Source: Oligoflexia bacterium (GTDB lineage Bacteria > Bdellovibrionota > Bdellovibrionia > JABDDW01). Taken from it: DNA of 32,867 nucleotides. Shown piece after piece: positions 1 through 8,703 of the stretch (positions are counted from its first letter, which is position 1; each line of letters begins with the position of its first letter). A program made the translations under genes and the position numbers. The notes beneath the pieces are model-generated. The model had not been told where the DNA came from. It saw only the letters and a program-made list of their open reading frames with translations, and searched no databases. Location: the NCBI GenBank assembly GCA_023250675.1, contig JAHFAE010000011.1, positions 1 through 32,867 on the forward strand. The letters run 5' to 3'.

Positions 1-20
1 TCTTTAAGGAGGAACCGCGT

Positions 21-611
21 ATGAAAGTATTTTTGACTTTAATTATTTCCTTGGTGGCATTGACATTGAATGTATCGGCAGCCGAAGTATCTGGTAGAGC
101 CTATCTGACAGTTATGCCTCAAACCAGTGCTCCGCTCGTCACCGACATTCGCCAAGAGGGCGATAAAGTTTTAGGCATGACCGATTTTGGTTCTGTCGGC
201 CTTGTCAATCTTCTCATTTCAAGCAAAACATATCGAGGAGTCGCAGGCGGCAATAGCCTGACTAGTTTGGCATGCGTTGATGGCAAGTGCCAAGGCGTCA
301 TCGGCGGTAGGTCGGCAAACTTTACTTCGAAATTGGTTGAGACCTCCTCAGGCGATGAAGTACAGGTAGAAGGCTCACTCAATTTTAACCAAGTACACGC
401 AAAACGAAGTGCAACTTCTATTGAAATTACAAGCCCCCTTTCTACACTTTATCTCAAAAAGGGTTCGGATGGGGTTTGGAGCGGTTATGGAACCTATGGC
501 TACGGTTTAAATTCTTATTTCACGGCAACCCTAGTCACTTCTGGCACTCTTGATGACTTTAAGGATGCTGCACTATTTACAATATTTTTAGTAAGTCCAT
601 TTCAAGGGTAA
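21..611 (+). CDS. Secreted protein of unknown function
   Basis: I do not recognise a family. The 196-residue product starts with a clear Sec signal peptide (MKVFLTL, a hydrophobic core, then a likely cleavage after VSA around residue 20), so it should be exported to the periplasm or beyond. The mature part is rich in Ser, Thr, Gly and Val and reads like a beta-sheet protein. It holds one close cysteine pair (CVDGKC, near residue 85) that could form a disulfide in the periplasm. The start is well supported: AAGGAGG lies at 6-12, eight bases before the ATG. The next gene, also secreted, follows in the same direction after about 80 bases, so the two may be co-transcribed. Function cannot be inferred. 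Confidence 0.75.
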   Translation: MKVFLTLIISLVALTLNVSAAEVSGRAYLTVMPQTSAPLVTDIRQEGDKVLGMTDFGSVGLVNLLISSKTYRGVAGGNSLTSLACVDGKCQGVIGGRSANFTSKLVETSSGDEVQVEGSLNFNQVHAKRSATSIEITSPLSTLYLKKGSDGVWSGYGTYGYGLNSYFTATLVTSGTLDDFKDAALFTIFLVSPFQG

Positions 612-690
612 AAACTCTAGTATTCGGCATTAAGATTGCTTTATTTGCCCCACAGGTAGGGTAGCCAAATTAAAACATTTGGAGGGTCAT

Positions 691-2568
691 ATGTGGGGCA
701 AATTTGCAATTGCTGCATGTAATTTTTTAACACCGCTTTTAATTATTCAAATCGTGCTGGGTAGTGCGTTCGCGCAAACACCTGCTCCGCAGCCGATAAC
801 TTCGCCTGATCCGTTTTGGTCGAATAACGGAATTAAACCCAACGATCCCAATCATTTCTGGAACCAGACCTTAGGGCAAAATAATCCCAATAATGACCCA
901 TGGGGTGGTTCTGACAATTCATGGCCCAACGACCCTAACGGCAATTACTTTGGCGATCCTACTAATGACCCTTTTGGCGTTTACAATGGATTTGGAAACA
1001 GCAATCTCTACATGAACATCAGGCCCACGGACACCATTTGGGTAAAACTCATTCGGTACACGGGAGTTCTTAATAAAGATTATGCGGGGTTGGTGCATGA
1101 TCTTCGCAGAAAAAATGGTTATCAAAGTGACGAAGCTATTGCTCAAGAGATTGTTTCGACAGCCGCTAAAGATGCAGGTTGGTCAGGCGCCGCCATTTCA
1201 ACAATTCCTTTTGTTTTAAAGCAATTTTTTCCGGGCCTTACTGATCCCAATAATCTGGGTGGGTTTAGTGTAGGAATGACCATTTCGGTAGCCCCTGAAT
1301 TTTTACTCCAATTTCGCCAGCAAGCCATCATGATCATGACTCTTGCTGAACTCTATGGCGAACTTCCTAACGATGAGGATGAAAGACTAAAACTTGTTCA
1401 AACTTCATTCTTGATCTCAATGCTGGCTGACGGCGCATTGCAATTTGGCCACGGATCAGTCCTATCACTTTTAACAAGTGCCGCGAATAAATATTTTCCT
1501 CTTGAGCAAACGGCAAGTCAGATGTTGGCTAACACCGTTCCTCAAATTTCGGCGTCTGGAGCGATAAAAGTTGCCGAATCCGCAGGTAATAGTGAGCTTT
1601 CACTTCTTGCCGACGCCCTTGCCACCAAAGTGATAGCACCCGAAGCAGCAGCAGTAGCTGCAAATAAAATTGTAGTAGGCCAAGATCCTAGCGGTAATTC
1701 TAACGCGATGACATTCACCTCAACCGCGGTTCATAATATGATACCGGTTTTGGCAGCATGTGTTTCTGCAGCGGCGGCCTATGGGCTTGACCGCTATGCC
1801 ACTCGAAAAATTGGACTTAATGCGAAAGTCGCATTTGAATTGGCCAAAAATAAGCACCAGGCCAAATCCATTTTTAATATCAGAAACGACAGCCGGGCTA
1901 AGGGTGCTGTTTGGCTTATTGTGACTCGTGATGTTTTTCAAAATTCTAAAAACTTAGATGACCAAAAACTCTACGCGGCCATCTTAGATAAAGAAATGCC
2001 GCTCGCGAATAACAAGAGCTGGGATGAGCGTAAAGAATTATTTGAAGCCTACTCCCAAGACTCTAAAATTATCGACGGGTACTTGAGAGAACTAGCCGAC
2101 GAATTAGATACTAATGCTAAACTTTATCTGGTTAAGCTGGTTTTAGCTGGAATGCTCATGAAGGGTGGTCTCAATTACAAAGACCAGACATCGCTAAGAA
2201 TTGTAGCCACACTTTTAGGCCTCTACAATCCTCCCAAAATCAATATCAATGCATTAAAGCCAGGTGATATTCGTCGTGCTGAGCGAGACAGATTTATTCA
2301 AATGCGTGCCAAAATGCTTCAAGCTGTTGGTATAAATTTGGGTGAAAAAGAATCTGACGAAATACTAACTACCGTTGGCCCTTCAGAATCTCGACGTTGG
2401 AAATCTGGGAAAATTATATTGCAAGATCTCTACGAAGCCAAGCCCACTGTGGATTTAGCCGAAAAAGTTAAAGGACAACACAGTGTAAAACCTGAAGATA
2501 TAAATTCAGTTAAGAAGATCGTCGCTGGCGATGTAGCTAAAATAAAGAGTAAGCAAGTACGTAAGTAG
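691..2568 (+). CDS. Large secreted protein with Asn/Asp/Pro-rich N-terminus, unknown function
   Basis: A 625-residue protein I cannot assign to a family. ATG at 691 is preferred to the in-frame TTG at 679 because GGAGGG at 681-686 sits just before it and would otherwise lie inside the gene. The first 29 residues form a signal peptide ending SAFAQ. Residues of roughly 30-100 are a low-complexity linker dominated by Asn, Asp, Pro, Gly, Trp and Phe with several NDP repeats. The rest (about 110-625) is mixed helical, with Ala-rich segments and a charged Lys-rich C-terminal end. No catalytic motif or clear membrane segment is visible after the signal. It probably acts in the periplasm or at the surface; this is inference from the signal peptide only. 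Confidence 0.8.
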   Translation: MWGKFAIAACNFLTPLLIIQIVLGSAFAQTPAPQPITSPDPFWSNNGIKPNDPNHFWNQTLGQNNPNNDPWGGSDNSWPNDPNGNYFGDPTNDPFGVYNGFGNSNLYMNIRPTDTIWVKLIRYTGVLNKDYAGLVHDLRRKNGYQSDEAIAQEIVSTAAKDAGWSGAAISTIPFVLKQFFPGLTDPNNLGGFSVGMTISVAPEFLLQFRQQAIMIMTLAELYGELPNDEDERLKLVQTSFLISMLADGALQFGHGSVLSLLTSAANKYFPLEQTASQMLANTVPQISASGAIKVAESAGNSELSLLADALATKVIAPEAAAVAANKIVVGQDPSGNSNAMTFTSTAVHNMIPVLAACVSAAAAYGLDRYATRKIGLNAKVAFELAKNKHQAKSIFNIRNDSRAKGAVWLIVTRDVFQNSKNLDDQKLYAAILDKEMPLANNKSWDERKELFEAYSQDSKIIDGYLRELADELDTNAKLYLVKLVLAGMLMKGGLNYKDQTSLRIVATLLGLYNPPKININALKPGDIRRAERDRFIQMRAKMLQAVGINLGEKESDEILTTVGPSESRRWKSGKIILQDLYEAKPTVDLAEKVKGQHSVKPEDINSVKKIVAGDVAKIKSKQVRK

Positions 2569-2672
2569 TTTTATTCGATTATAGACTAACTAAAATAGCG
2601 AAACGTTTTAGTCCTCGCAAAAACTTACAACAATCTGCTGCCTAGATTCTCTAGTTGAAAATGGATCCCGGC

Positions 2673-3836
2673 CTACGCCCAAAGCTTTTTCATTTGAGCA
2701 AATAGGCCTACCGCCCTTGGCGACCTGGGTTTGTATTGACGGTTATCCATCTGAGCGATGATCTCAGACATACTTGTGTTACTAATTGAAACAACCAGGT
2801 GAAATTTACGGGCATTTTCGTTGCCAATACCCGAAGATACAATCCATCCTTCTGATTCAAGAAATCTAATGTGGGTCACAATTTCTTGCAGCGAAACATG
2901 AAGGAGGCCCGCAAGTTCAGAGGGCGAGATTCCACCTTTGGGCTTGGTCGTTTTTTTAGAAAGCTCTTCTAGAATGTCAGCGATGATAAATGGATTTAAA
3001 TATCGGTTGAATTCAAAATTATATGAAATGCCCAATCTCTTGTACTGAAAGTAACAACAAAACTCCGCACCAAATAGACAAATGAGCCAAATGACATAGA
3101 GCCAGAGCAGAAAAATAGGAATTATTGCTAAAGACCCATAAAGAGAATTATTAGCGATGGAATGGGTAGCATAAATGGCATATAGGTTTTTACAAATTTC
3201 AAATATAAGTCCGGTTATAAAGCCGGCCTTTAGGGCGTCTCTTTTTCCGACGGCAGCGTTGGGCATAACTAAATAAAGAAGCGTAAAAAGAAAACCACTT
3301 GAAAGATAAGGGCTTAATGCAAATATCCAAACTAGTAGATGACTGATTGCTCCATTGTCATTTTTGAGCCATCCAAGTGCTTTTGAACTCATGGTAATTG
3401 AAATGGCCAAGAGAAGTGGGCCCATGGTCAAAAGGCTCCAGTAAATAGTCACACGCCGGGGCCAAGATCTTCTTTGTTTAACTCCCCAAATCACATTAAA
3501 AGAATTCTCAATGGTCGAAAGGGTAGAAATACTTGTGAATATAAATCCGAGTACACCAAAAGCTCCCACCGCACCAGCATGGATATTTGTCATAAAGCCA
3601 TGGAGATACTTAAATATTTGTTCACTGAACGAAGGTGCAAGATTCTCTTCAACAAAGGGCTGAAATTTACCTAAAAGTGATTCAAAACCACCAAACGCAT
3701 TAAAAAGAAAAAACGCAACGGCTAGTAGTGGAACCAGCGAAACAATAGTGGTGTAAGCCAATGCCGTACTTTGGGTGAAAATCAGGTCATGTTGAACCTT
3801 TTTCCAGAATTGCTTTGCGTCTGAAGAAATGACCAT
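2673..3836 (-). CDS. YihY/UPF0761-family inner-membrane protein with C-terminal winged-helix-like region
   Basis: The N-terminal part (about residues 15-285 of 387) has the pattern of the YihY/virulence factor BrkB family: an early segment reading ALAYTTIVSLVPLLAVAF followed by about six hydrophobic membrane spans. The family was once called RNase BN, but that activity belongs to another protein, so I do not call a nuclease. After the last span (WLYVIWLICLFGAEFCCYF) comes a soluble tail, about 290-370, with a helix-turn-helix or winged-helix look (SPSELAGLLHVSLQEIVTHI), a known add-on in some family members. It is the last gene of a three-gene minus-strand operon, starting 8 bases after the exoribonuclease stop. 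Role unknown. Confidence 0.85.
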   Translation of the reverse strand: MVISSDAKQFWKKVQHDLIFTQSTALAYTTIVSLVPLLAVAFFLFNAFGGFESLLGKFQPFVEENLAPSFSEQIFKYLHGFMTNIHAGAVGAFGVLGFIFTSISTLSTIENSFNVIWGVKQRRSWPRRVTIYWSLLTMGPLLLAISITMSSKALGWLKNDNGAISHLLVWIFALSPYLSSGFLFTLLYLVMPNAAVGKRDALKAGFITGLIFEICKNLYAIYATHSIANNSLYGSLAIIPIFLLWLYVIWLICLFGAEFCCYFQYKRLGISYNFEFNRYLNPFIIADILEELSKKTTKPKGGISPSELAGLLHVSLQEIVTHIRFLESEGWIVSSGIGNENARKFHLVVSISNTSMSEIIAQMDNRQYKPRSPRAVGLFAQMKKLWA

Positions 3837-3844
3837 AAAGATTT

Positions 3845-4870
3845 TTAGCTCGTTGGCAATTCTTCTACTTGATCAGCGTTAGAAACTTGAGTGCTCATTG
3901 AATTATCATAAATTTGACTAATTGAATTGGGGATAAAGAAATACCTTTCAAAAACAGAATTAAAACCGGTCCACGATTCTCCCCGAGATTTTTCACTTGC
4001 CAAGAATGTCTGAAGAGCAGCAATTTTTGAATCCAAATCATCAATGTAGCCTACGATGACCGCCTCTAGAAGTTGGGGAAGTTTAGGACTTCCGTACTCG
4101 TATTTACCGTGGTGACTTAATACGAGATGTTTGCAAATATTTTTTAACTCATCTGGAAACCCTTTAATTTGAGTTGCCTTTTTTTCGATAAGTTCTGATC
4201 CCATGACAAGATGACCAACAAGTTTGCCCGCATCGGTGTACGAAACACTACCCTCAAAATCCAACTCCCAGATTTTGCCGATATCATGAAATACGGCACC
4301 CACGAGTAAAAGGTCCAGATCAAGACCCTCATAATGGGTTGCCAAAAATAACATGATTTTACAAATGCTTAAAGTGTGCTCAAGAAGTCCGCTGATCCAA
4401 GCATGGTGGATGGTTCGAGCTGCCGGACATCGAAGATACTTAGGCTTAATTTCAGGGTCTTCTAGAGTATCAAGAATAAGTTGCCTTAAATGTTTATTCT
4501 TCATACCTTTGACGATGGCCAAAAGATTCTTAAACATAACCTCAGAATCAAATCGCGAAGCTGGTAAAAAATCTGCGGCATTGACGTCTTTTTTAGGAAT
4601 TCTTGAAATTTCACCAATTACGAGTTGTTTTCGTTTTTGATAAACATTTACTGTGCCTCTCACTCTCACGTAGTCGTCGAGCTGGAATGTATTAATAATG
4701 TCATCAATGTTGTCCCACATTCGACCATCGATGGCGCCGGAGCGATCACCTAGGGTGAGGGCGAGATACGGTTTTCCATTTTTTGACATGGGAGTATTTT
4801 TTGTTTTTACTAAGAATACCGCTTCTACATGGTCTTTTTCTTTTAAGTCTTTTATGAATACTTTTGCCAT
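3845..4870 (-). CDS. YhaM-like 3'-5' exoribonuclease (OB-fold plus HD domain)
   Basis: A 341-residue protein with the layout of YhaM/CBF1-type exoribonucleases. Residues of about 10-90 form an OB-fold nucleic-acid-binding domain (LTLGDRSGAIDGRMWDN, then VRVRGTVNVYQ). Residues of about 150-300 form an HD phosphohydrolase domain: HHAW at 155-158, LLEHT at 162-166, the HD dyad in FHDIGK at H195-D196, and LSHHGKYEYG near 251-260, which gives the metal-binding histidines. Known members trim RNA or single-stranded DNA from the 3' end using divalent metal. The ATG is preceded by GGGGGTG at a good distance. It begins 3 bases after the aminotransferase stop and ends 8 bases before the YihY gene, so all three are one transcription unit. 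Confidence 0.88.
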   Translation of the reverse strand: MAKVFIKDLKEKDHVEAVFLVKTKNTPMSKNGKPYLALTLGDRSGAIDGRMWDNIDDIINTFQLDDYVRVRGTVNVYQKRKQLVIGEISRIPKKDVNAADFLPASRFDSEVMFKNLLAIVKGMKNKHLRQLILDTLEDPEIKPKYLRCPAARTIHHAWISGLLEHTLSICKIMLFLATHYEGLDLDLLLVGAVFHDIGKIWELDFEGSVSYTDAGKLVGHLVMGSELIEKKATQIKGFPDELKNICKHLVLSHHGKYEYGSPKLPQLLEAVIVGYIDDLDSKIAALQTFLASEKSRGESWTGFNSVFERYFFIPNSISQIYDNSMSTQVSNADQVEELPTS

Positions 4871-4873
4871 GTT

Positions 4874-5767
4874 TCACCCCCTGGCGGTTTTGCAATAATC
4901 TGCAACGTGTTTTTTATAGAGCTGAGCTATTTTCAGTGTCATTGGTCCAGGGGGCCCTGGAGACCCCGAACCCACCGCGACACCGTCAATGGATCGTATG
5001 GCCATTACTTCTTTTATGGTTCCCGTTGCGAAACATTCATCGGCTTTTTTTGCTTCTTCAATTGTAAATTGCCGCTCCAACCATTTTATATCATTTGATT
5101 TACAAATGGCGCGAAGAGTTTTTCGCGTTATTCCTTGAAGTATGTCTGCGTCATCAGGGGGAGTAATGAGGGCTTGGTCTTTAACTATAAAAATGTTCCA
5201 AGTGGTGCCTTCAGTAACAAAGCCGTCGCGGTTGACCATCATGGCGTCGTGGGCACCTGCTTTTTTAGCTTCTGCTAATGCAAGAACGTTGTTGAGATAA
5301 TTTCCTGATTTGATGTTTGGGTCTAAAGATTTTTTAGGATTTCTCTGTGTCTTTGCGGCAATGATATTCATTCCGCTAGTATAAAGGGACGGGTCAATTT
5401 TTTCTAAATGCCTCACAATAACCACGGTATTTGGTTTTGTTGCGCTAGATGTATCAAGAGAAATTTTTCCTTCACCACGGGTAATAATGACTCGCATATA
5501 GAGATTGTCTTGGGCCGGGTCGGCAATCTTATAAATTCGGTACAATTCATTTTGAAGTGCTCTTTTGTCTATGCCAATTTCAAGGCCAATCATCCGGCCA
5601 GAATTAAACAGTCGGTCAATATGATCTTCAAGGGCGTACAAGACACCCGAGTAACTTCGGGTTACTTCGTAGATCCCATCTCCGTAAAGAAATCCACGAT
5701 CAAAAACTGAAATCTTGGCATTTTGGGGGTCAAAAATCTCGCCGTTGATGGCCACGATTTCTTTCAT
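4874..5767 (-). CDS. Class IV PLP aminotransferase (branched-chain or D-amino-acid type)
   Basis: The 297-residue product matches fold-type IV aminotransferases. Visible signatures are the N-terminal VFDRGFLYGDGIYEV (21-35), the likely PLP lysine K153 in DPNIKSGNYLNN, the VTEGTTWNIF motif (184-193) with E186 that contacts the pyridine nitrogen of PLP, and the C-terminal ECFATGTIKEVMAI. The family includes branched-chain aminotransferase (IlvE), D-alanine aminotransferase (Dat) and aminodeoxychorismate lyase (PabC). The length and the motif around the lysine fit IlvE/Dat better than PabC, but substrate cannot be fixed by eye, so no symbol is given. First gene of the operon with the exoribonuclease and YihY; divergent from dcd with 93 bases between the starts. 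Confidence 0.88.
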   Translation of the reverse strand: MKEIVAINGEIFDPQNAKISVFDRGFLYGDGIYEVTRSYSGVLYALEDHIDRLFNSGRMIGLEIGIDKRALQNELYRIYKIADPAQDNLYMRVIITRGEGKISLDTSSATKPNTVVIVRHLEKIDPSLYTSGMNIIAAKTQRNPKKSLDPNIKSGNYLNNVLALAEAKKAGAHDAMMVNRDGFVTEGTTWNIFIVKDQALITPPDDADILQGITRKTLRAICKSNDIKWLERQFTIEEAKKADECFATGTIKEVMAIRSIDGVAVGSGSPGPPGPMTLKIAQLYKKHVADYCKTARG

Positions 5768-5795
5768 AGACCTAAAAACATGACATATATTTTCG

Positions 5796-5825
5796 TTGCC
5801 AGCAAGGTGAGAGTCCGTCTATTTA
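5796..5825 (+). promoter_or_regulatory. Possible sigma70-type promoter for dcd
   Basis: TTGCCA at 5796-5801 and TATTTA at 5820-5825 are separated by 18 bases, about 35 bases before the dcd start. The -35 match is good and the -10 match is weak. It lies in the divergent gap between dcd and the aminotransferase operon. Between it and the dcd ribosome site is a small A/T palindrome, GTTTTAAAAAC, at about 5831-5841. Confidence 0.3.
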
Positions 5826-5860
5826 TGGGGTTTTAAAAACCTTTAAAACAAGGGGCAAAT

Positions 5861-6412
5861 ATGGGTATTAAGGCTGATCGATGGATACGTGAAAAATCAC
5901 TCAAAGGTATGATTGAGCCCTTTGAATCAAATCAGGTGAGAAAAGGCGTGATTTCATATGGTCTTTCGTCCTACGGTTACGATATTAGGGTCTCAGACGA
6001 ATTTAAGGTTTTTACCAACATTAACTCTACGGTCATTGACCCAAAGAATTTTGATTCTAATAGCTTTATTACAGTAAAAGCGCCAGTCTGTATTATTCCA
6101 CCTAACTCATTTGCTCTGGCCCGAACAGTTGAATATTTTCGAATTCCCGATAATGTCATTACTGTATGCTTAGGCAAAAGTACTTACGCTCGATGTGGAA
6201 TCATTATCAATGTCACGCCATTTGAACCCGGGTGGGAAGGCAACGTGACATTAGAAATCAGTAACACAACACCTCTGCCTGCAAAAATTTATGCCAATGA
6301 AGGTATTGCCCAAGTCTTATTTTTTGAAGGTGATGAGCCCTGCGAAGTCAGCTACCGAGCAAAAGCCGGCAAATATATGAAGCAAACTGGGGTAACACTG
6401 CCTAGGTTATAG
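5861..6412 (+). CDS. dcd: dCTP deaminase
   Basis: Dcd converts dCTP to dUTP and ammonia, the first step of the main bacterial route to dUMP for thymidylate synthesis. The 183-residue product, close to the usual 185-195, shows the family signatures: [13 protein letters not shown] (36-48), [10 protein letters not shown] (105-114) with S107 and R111 of the active site, [15 protein letters not shown] (121-135) with the general base E132, and a GVTLPRL end like other Dcd proteins. Dcd usually acts as a homotrimer in the cytoplasm. The AGGGG at 5851-5855 sits properly before the ATG. The version with NVTPFEP after the arginine loop is the form common in Alphaproteobacteria and relatives rather than the E. 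coli form. Monofunctional deaminase is the likeliest; a bifunctional dUTPase variant is less likely. Confidence 0.95.
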   Translation: MGIKADRWIREKSLKGMIEPFESNQVRKGVISYGLSSYGYDIRVSDEFKVFTNINSTVIDPKNFDSNSFITVKAPVCIIPPNSFALARTVEYFRIPDNVITVCLGKSTYARCGIIINVTPFEPGWEGNVTLEISNTTPLPAKIYANEGIAQVLFFEGDEPCEVSYRAKAGKYMKQTGVTLPRL

Positions 6413-6558
6413 TTTGTCCTGAAAGCACCCTGCCAATAAACCTGTCAAATATGTGCCATTTTTTGCATTCAACACTAGATTCGATACCATAGCCCATTAA
6501 GTGCATTCATCTGATTGCAGGCCTTTGCATATTGAGTATCTAAAGAGGGACTTTGATA

Positions 6559-7866
6559 ATGCAAGGTAGTTTCAGAATTCTAACCATTTTATTTGCAATC
6601 GGCCTTAGATCGATAAACGGCTTCGCCGCATTTTCGCAGATGTCTATTCCCATTGAACTTTCGATCAATAACCAGGGAAGCGAAAATCTTGTATTTATTC
6701 AAGGCCATGAATTCATAGGTCAGCCTTTTCATTCATTTTTTGATCTAAAAAGGATTGAGACTAAAATTGAAGAAGTCAGTGACTTAGTTGTTAGACTTCA
6801 CTTTCAAAGACCAGTAGTTATTGAACTCTTTGATGTAAAATTAAGCGAAAAACTCCCCACCAGATTATTAAACCATGTAGATTTGCGGGTTGACACAGAA
6901 ACTAAGGAAGCATTTAAAACACTTTCTGATTATGACCCAGATTCTTATATTACTTTTGATAATTTTCAGCAAAAAACAGAAGACTACTTTAGACAACTTG
7001 GCGATAAGGGCGAAGTATTCGTGGCAGGCCAGGGTCCAGACTCATGGCCCACAGTTTTGAAATTCAAAGGACTTAGTCTTAGACTTTTCGTTTCGGCCGT
7101 TTTAAACTCAGATGCTCAGGCTCCCTACTCGCTGAGGGGGAACTTCAAATATGTAGTCGATGCCCAGGGGAGCGTCAGCTCAGAAAACCTTTCACGTAGT
7201 CATATTGAAGGGCTCTCAATTTTAAGTCAGAATGATCCTTACGTAAAAAACACTTTGGCAAGCACTGCTAGAATGCGTCAGCTTCGAAAAGAATACTTTG
7301 ATAAACTCTTGATATCCTCGGTGATGAGTCCGTCTAAAGGCACGGTCATTGTCCAACCTAAGCCAGCCTTTTCAAAACCTTTTATGAGAGGCCAGCTAAC
7401 CAATGATGGGCGCCACTTGGTTTATTTAAGTGATGACAATCGTTTAAATGTCATGACGGTTCCTAAAAATGAAAATATACTTAATATAAAAACCGATTCT
7501 GAAATAAAACCCATCTCTATAGATTCAAATTCTAGCCTCGTAGCTGTGGTTTTTTCGGATGCAAAAGTGAGAGTCTATTCGCTCTTTCCTAGAAATGAGC
7601 TGATACGGACAATAAATATTCTTGGTGACGATGTGCGGGCGGTTAAATTTATATCAAAAAGTTTAATCATAGAAGGGGGACACAACCGTGCCGTTTATTT
7701 CGGCAAAGAATTGAATTTTGTTACATTGCAGGGTCCAGCGAGTTCTAAAGAATTTTGCATGACAACACTAGAAGCCCCATTAAAAACGCAAACCTTAAAA
7801 CCTGGAAAGATCGTTCCTCCTGAATCAAATATTGAGCCCATGATAATGCCCGAACCTTGGCCTTAA
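6559..7866 (+). CDS. Secreted protein with beta-propeller-like C-terminal repeats, unknown function
   Basis: ATG at 6559 is chosen over the in-frame TTG at 6553 because AGAGGGA at 6544-6550 is 8 bases before the ATG and only 2 before the TTG. The 435-residue product opens with a signal peptide (MQGSFRILTILFAIGL, cleavage near GFAAFS). The middle part (to about 265) is mixed and unrecognised. From about residue 275 there are repeated short strands of the WD40 or PQQ-propeller kind, for example LTNDGRHLVYLSDDNRLNVM and VAVVFSDAKVRVYSL, enough for only part of a propeller. The end is Pro-rich (MIMPEPWP). It follows dcd by 146 bases in the same direction. No enzyme motif is visible, so a binding or scaffold role is possible but unproven. 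Confidence 0.75.
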   Translation: MQGSFRILTILFAIGLRSINGFAAFSQMSIPIELSINNQGSENLVFIQGHEFIGQPFHSFFDLKRIETKIEEVSDLVVRLHFQRPVVIELFDVKLSEKLPTRLLNHVDLRVDTETKEAFKTLSDYDPDSYITFDNFQQKTEDYFRQLGDKGEVFVAGQGPDSWPTVLKFKGLSLRLFVSAVLNSDAQAPYSLRGNFKYVVDAQGSVSSENLSRSHIEGLSILSQNDPYVKNTLASTARMRQLRKEYFDKLLISSVMSPSKGTVIVQPKPAFSKPFMRGQLTNDGRHLVYLSDDNRLNVMTVPKNENILNIKTDSEIKPISIDSNSSLVAVVFSDAKVRVYSLFPRNELIRTINILGDDVRAVKFISKSLIIEGGHNRAVYFGKELNFVTLQGPASSKEFCMTTLEAPLKTQTLKPGKIVPPESNIEPMIMPEPWP

Positions 7867-7908
7867 ATGAAAACCTAATGTCGTCATGGCTTCAGCCAAC
7901 CAAAGTTC

Positions 7909-8700
7909 TCAATGTTTAAAAGGTTTATTCTCTGTAGAACACAACAATTCTCGATGACGTGAATCTTTAACAGTGAGATGACCCATTCGAAGTTTACCTG
8001 CAACCGAAGTAACAAAATAAAACGTGCCCGCCGTGATGCTGATGTGACGGCTTTCAACGGTGTTAAGAACCAAACCTTCGTCCTTCATAGATTTATTCCA
8101 ATATTCTGAAATGTCTAAATACCGGCCGCAACCGTTGCCCATGGGCTTACCGTCAACTTCTCGAAGTTTACTATCTGATAAATAATAAATATGAAGCTCT
8201 TTGGGATCCATTTCTTTATCAAATTTCGCTGACAAATAAAAAGTGCCCGTTTTGGTTTCAGGCACAAACCCTCTATAGTCTAATACCCCACCGCCACCTG
8301 GGTAATGAAGATCAAAATTTTGCCCACCAAGAACGCCAGGAGTTTTTTCGATTAATAAAACATGAAATCCAGTGTGTTCAACGGGCGGGCGCTTCTTCAA
8401 TAATATGGGAGCTTCTTCATGACCTTCTTTTTTCTCACTGCCCTCACCGTGTCCACCTCCTTCACCGTGACCTTCTCCTTCGCCCCCACCATGGCCGCCA
8501 CCCTCCCCTCCAGTGGGATCTAAAGCCATGGGACGATAGATAGTCTCAATGACTTTCCAAAGGGGCCCAGGCACAATAAAGTCATCCTCAAACTCATGCA
8601 TATCCATTGCCGCTATCTTAAGTTTTTCGTGGGGATCAGTTTTGTGACATCCAAAACTGAAAATCATCACTGTCAAAAAAACGAACAAAATGGATTTCAT
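7909..8700 (-). CDS. Predicted lipoprotein with a His/Gly/Glu-rich segment
   Basis: The 263-residue product has a lipoprotein signal: MKSILFVFLTVMIFSFGC with the lipidated cysteine at residue 18. Behind it lies a strongly biased stretch (about 63-97) made almost only of Gly, His and Glu, with GHGEGGGHGEG-type repeats, which could bind metal ions such as zinc, copper or nickel. The remaining 160 residues look like a beta-rich globular domain (HTGFHVLLIEKTPG, GTFYLSAKFDKEMDP, ITAGTFYFVTSVAGKL), possibly a copper- or cupredoxin-like fold, but I cannot name a family. It starts 3 bases after the stop of the TPR gene and is the last gene of the long alr-mla-purH run. GGGGGAA about 9 bases before the ATG is a usable ribosome site. 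Confidence 0.8.
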   Translation of the reverse strand: MKSILFVFLTVMIFSFGCHKTDPHEKLKIAAMDMHEFEDDFIVPGPLWKVIETIYRPMALDPTGGEGGGHGGGEGEGHGEGGGHGEGSEKKEGHEEAPILLKKRPPVEHTGFHVLLIEKTPGVLGGQNFDLHYPGGGGVLDYRGFVPETKTGTFYLSAKFDKEMDPKELHIYYLSDSKLREVDGKPMGNGCGRYLDISEYWNKSMKDEGLVLNTVESRHISITAGTFYFVTSVAGKLRMGHLTVKDSRHRELLCSTENKPFKH

Positions 8701-8703
8701 TAT

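Noticed and set aside
679-690. TTG at 679 as the start of the large secreted protein
   Set aside because: It would put the ribosome site inside the coding region; ATG at 691 follows it directly and opens a clean signal peptide.
2589-2612. Hairpin ACTAAAA/TTTTAGT between two convergent genes, as a terminator
   Set aside because: The stem is 7 bp and made mostly of A-T pairs with a 10-base loop, and no T-run follows on either strand; it would be too weak to call.
6463-6490. TTGCAT-16-TACCAT as a promoter for the propeller-like protein
   Set aside because: The -35 matches at only three of six positions and the spacer is short; random A/T-rich sequence gives such matches often.
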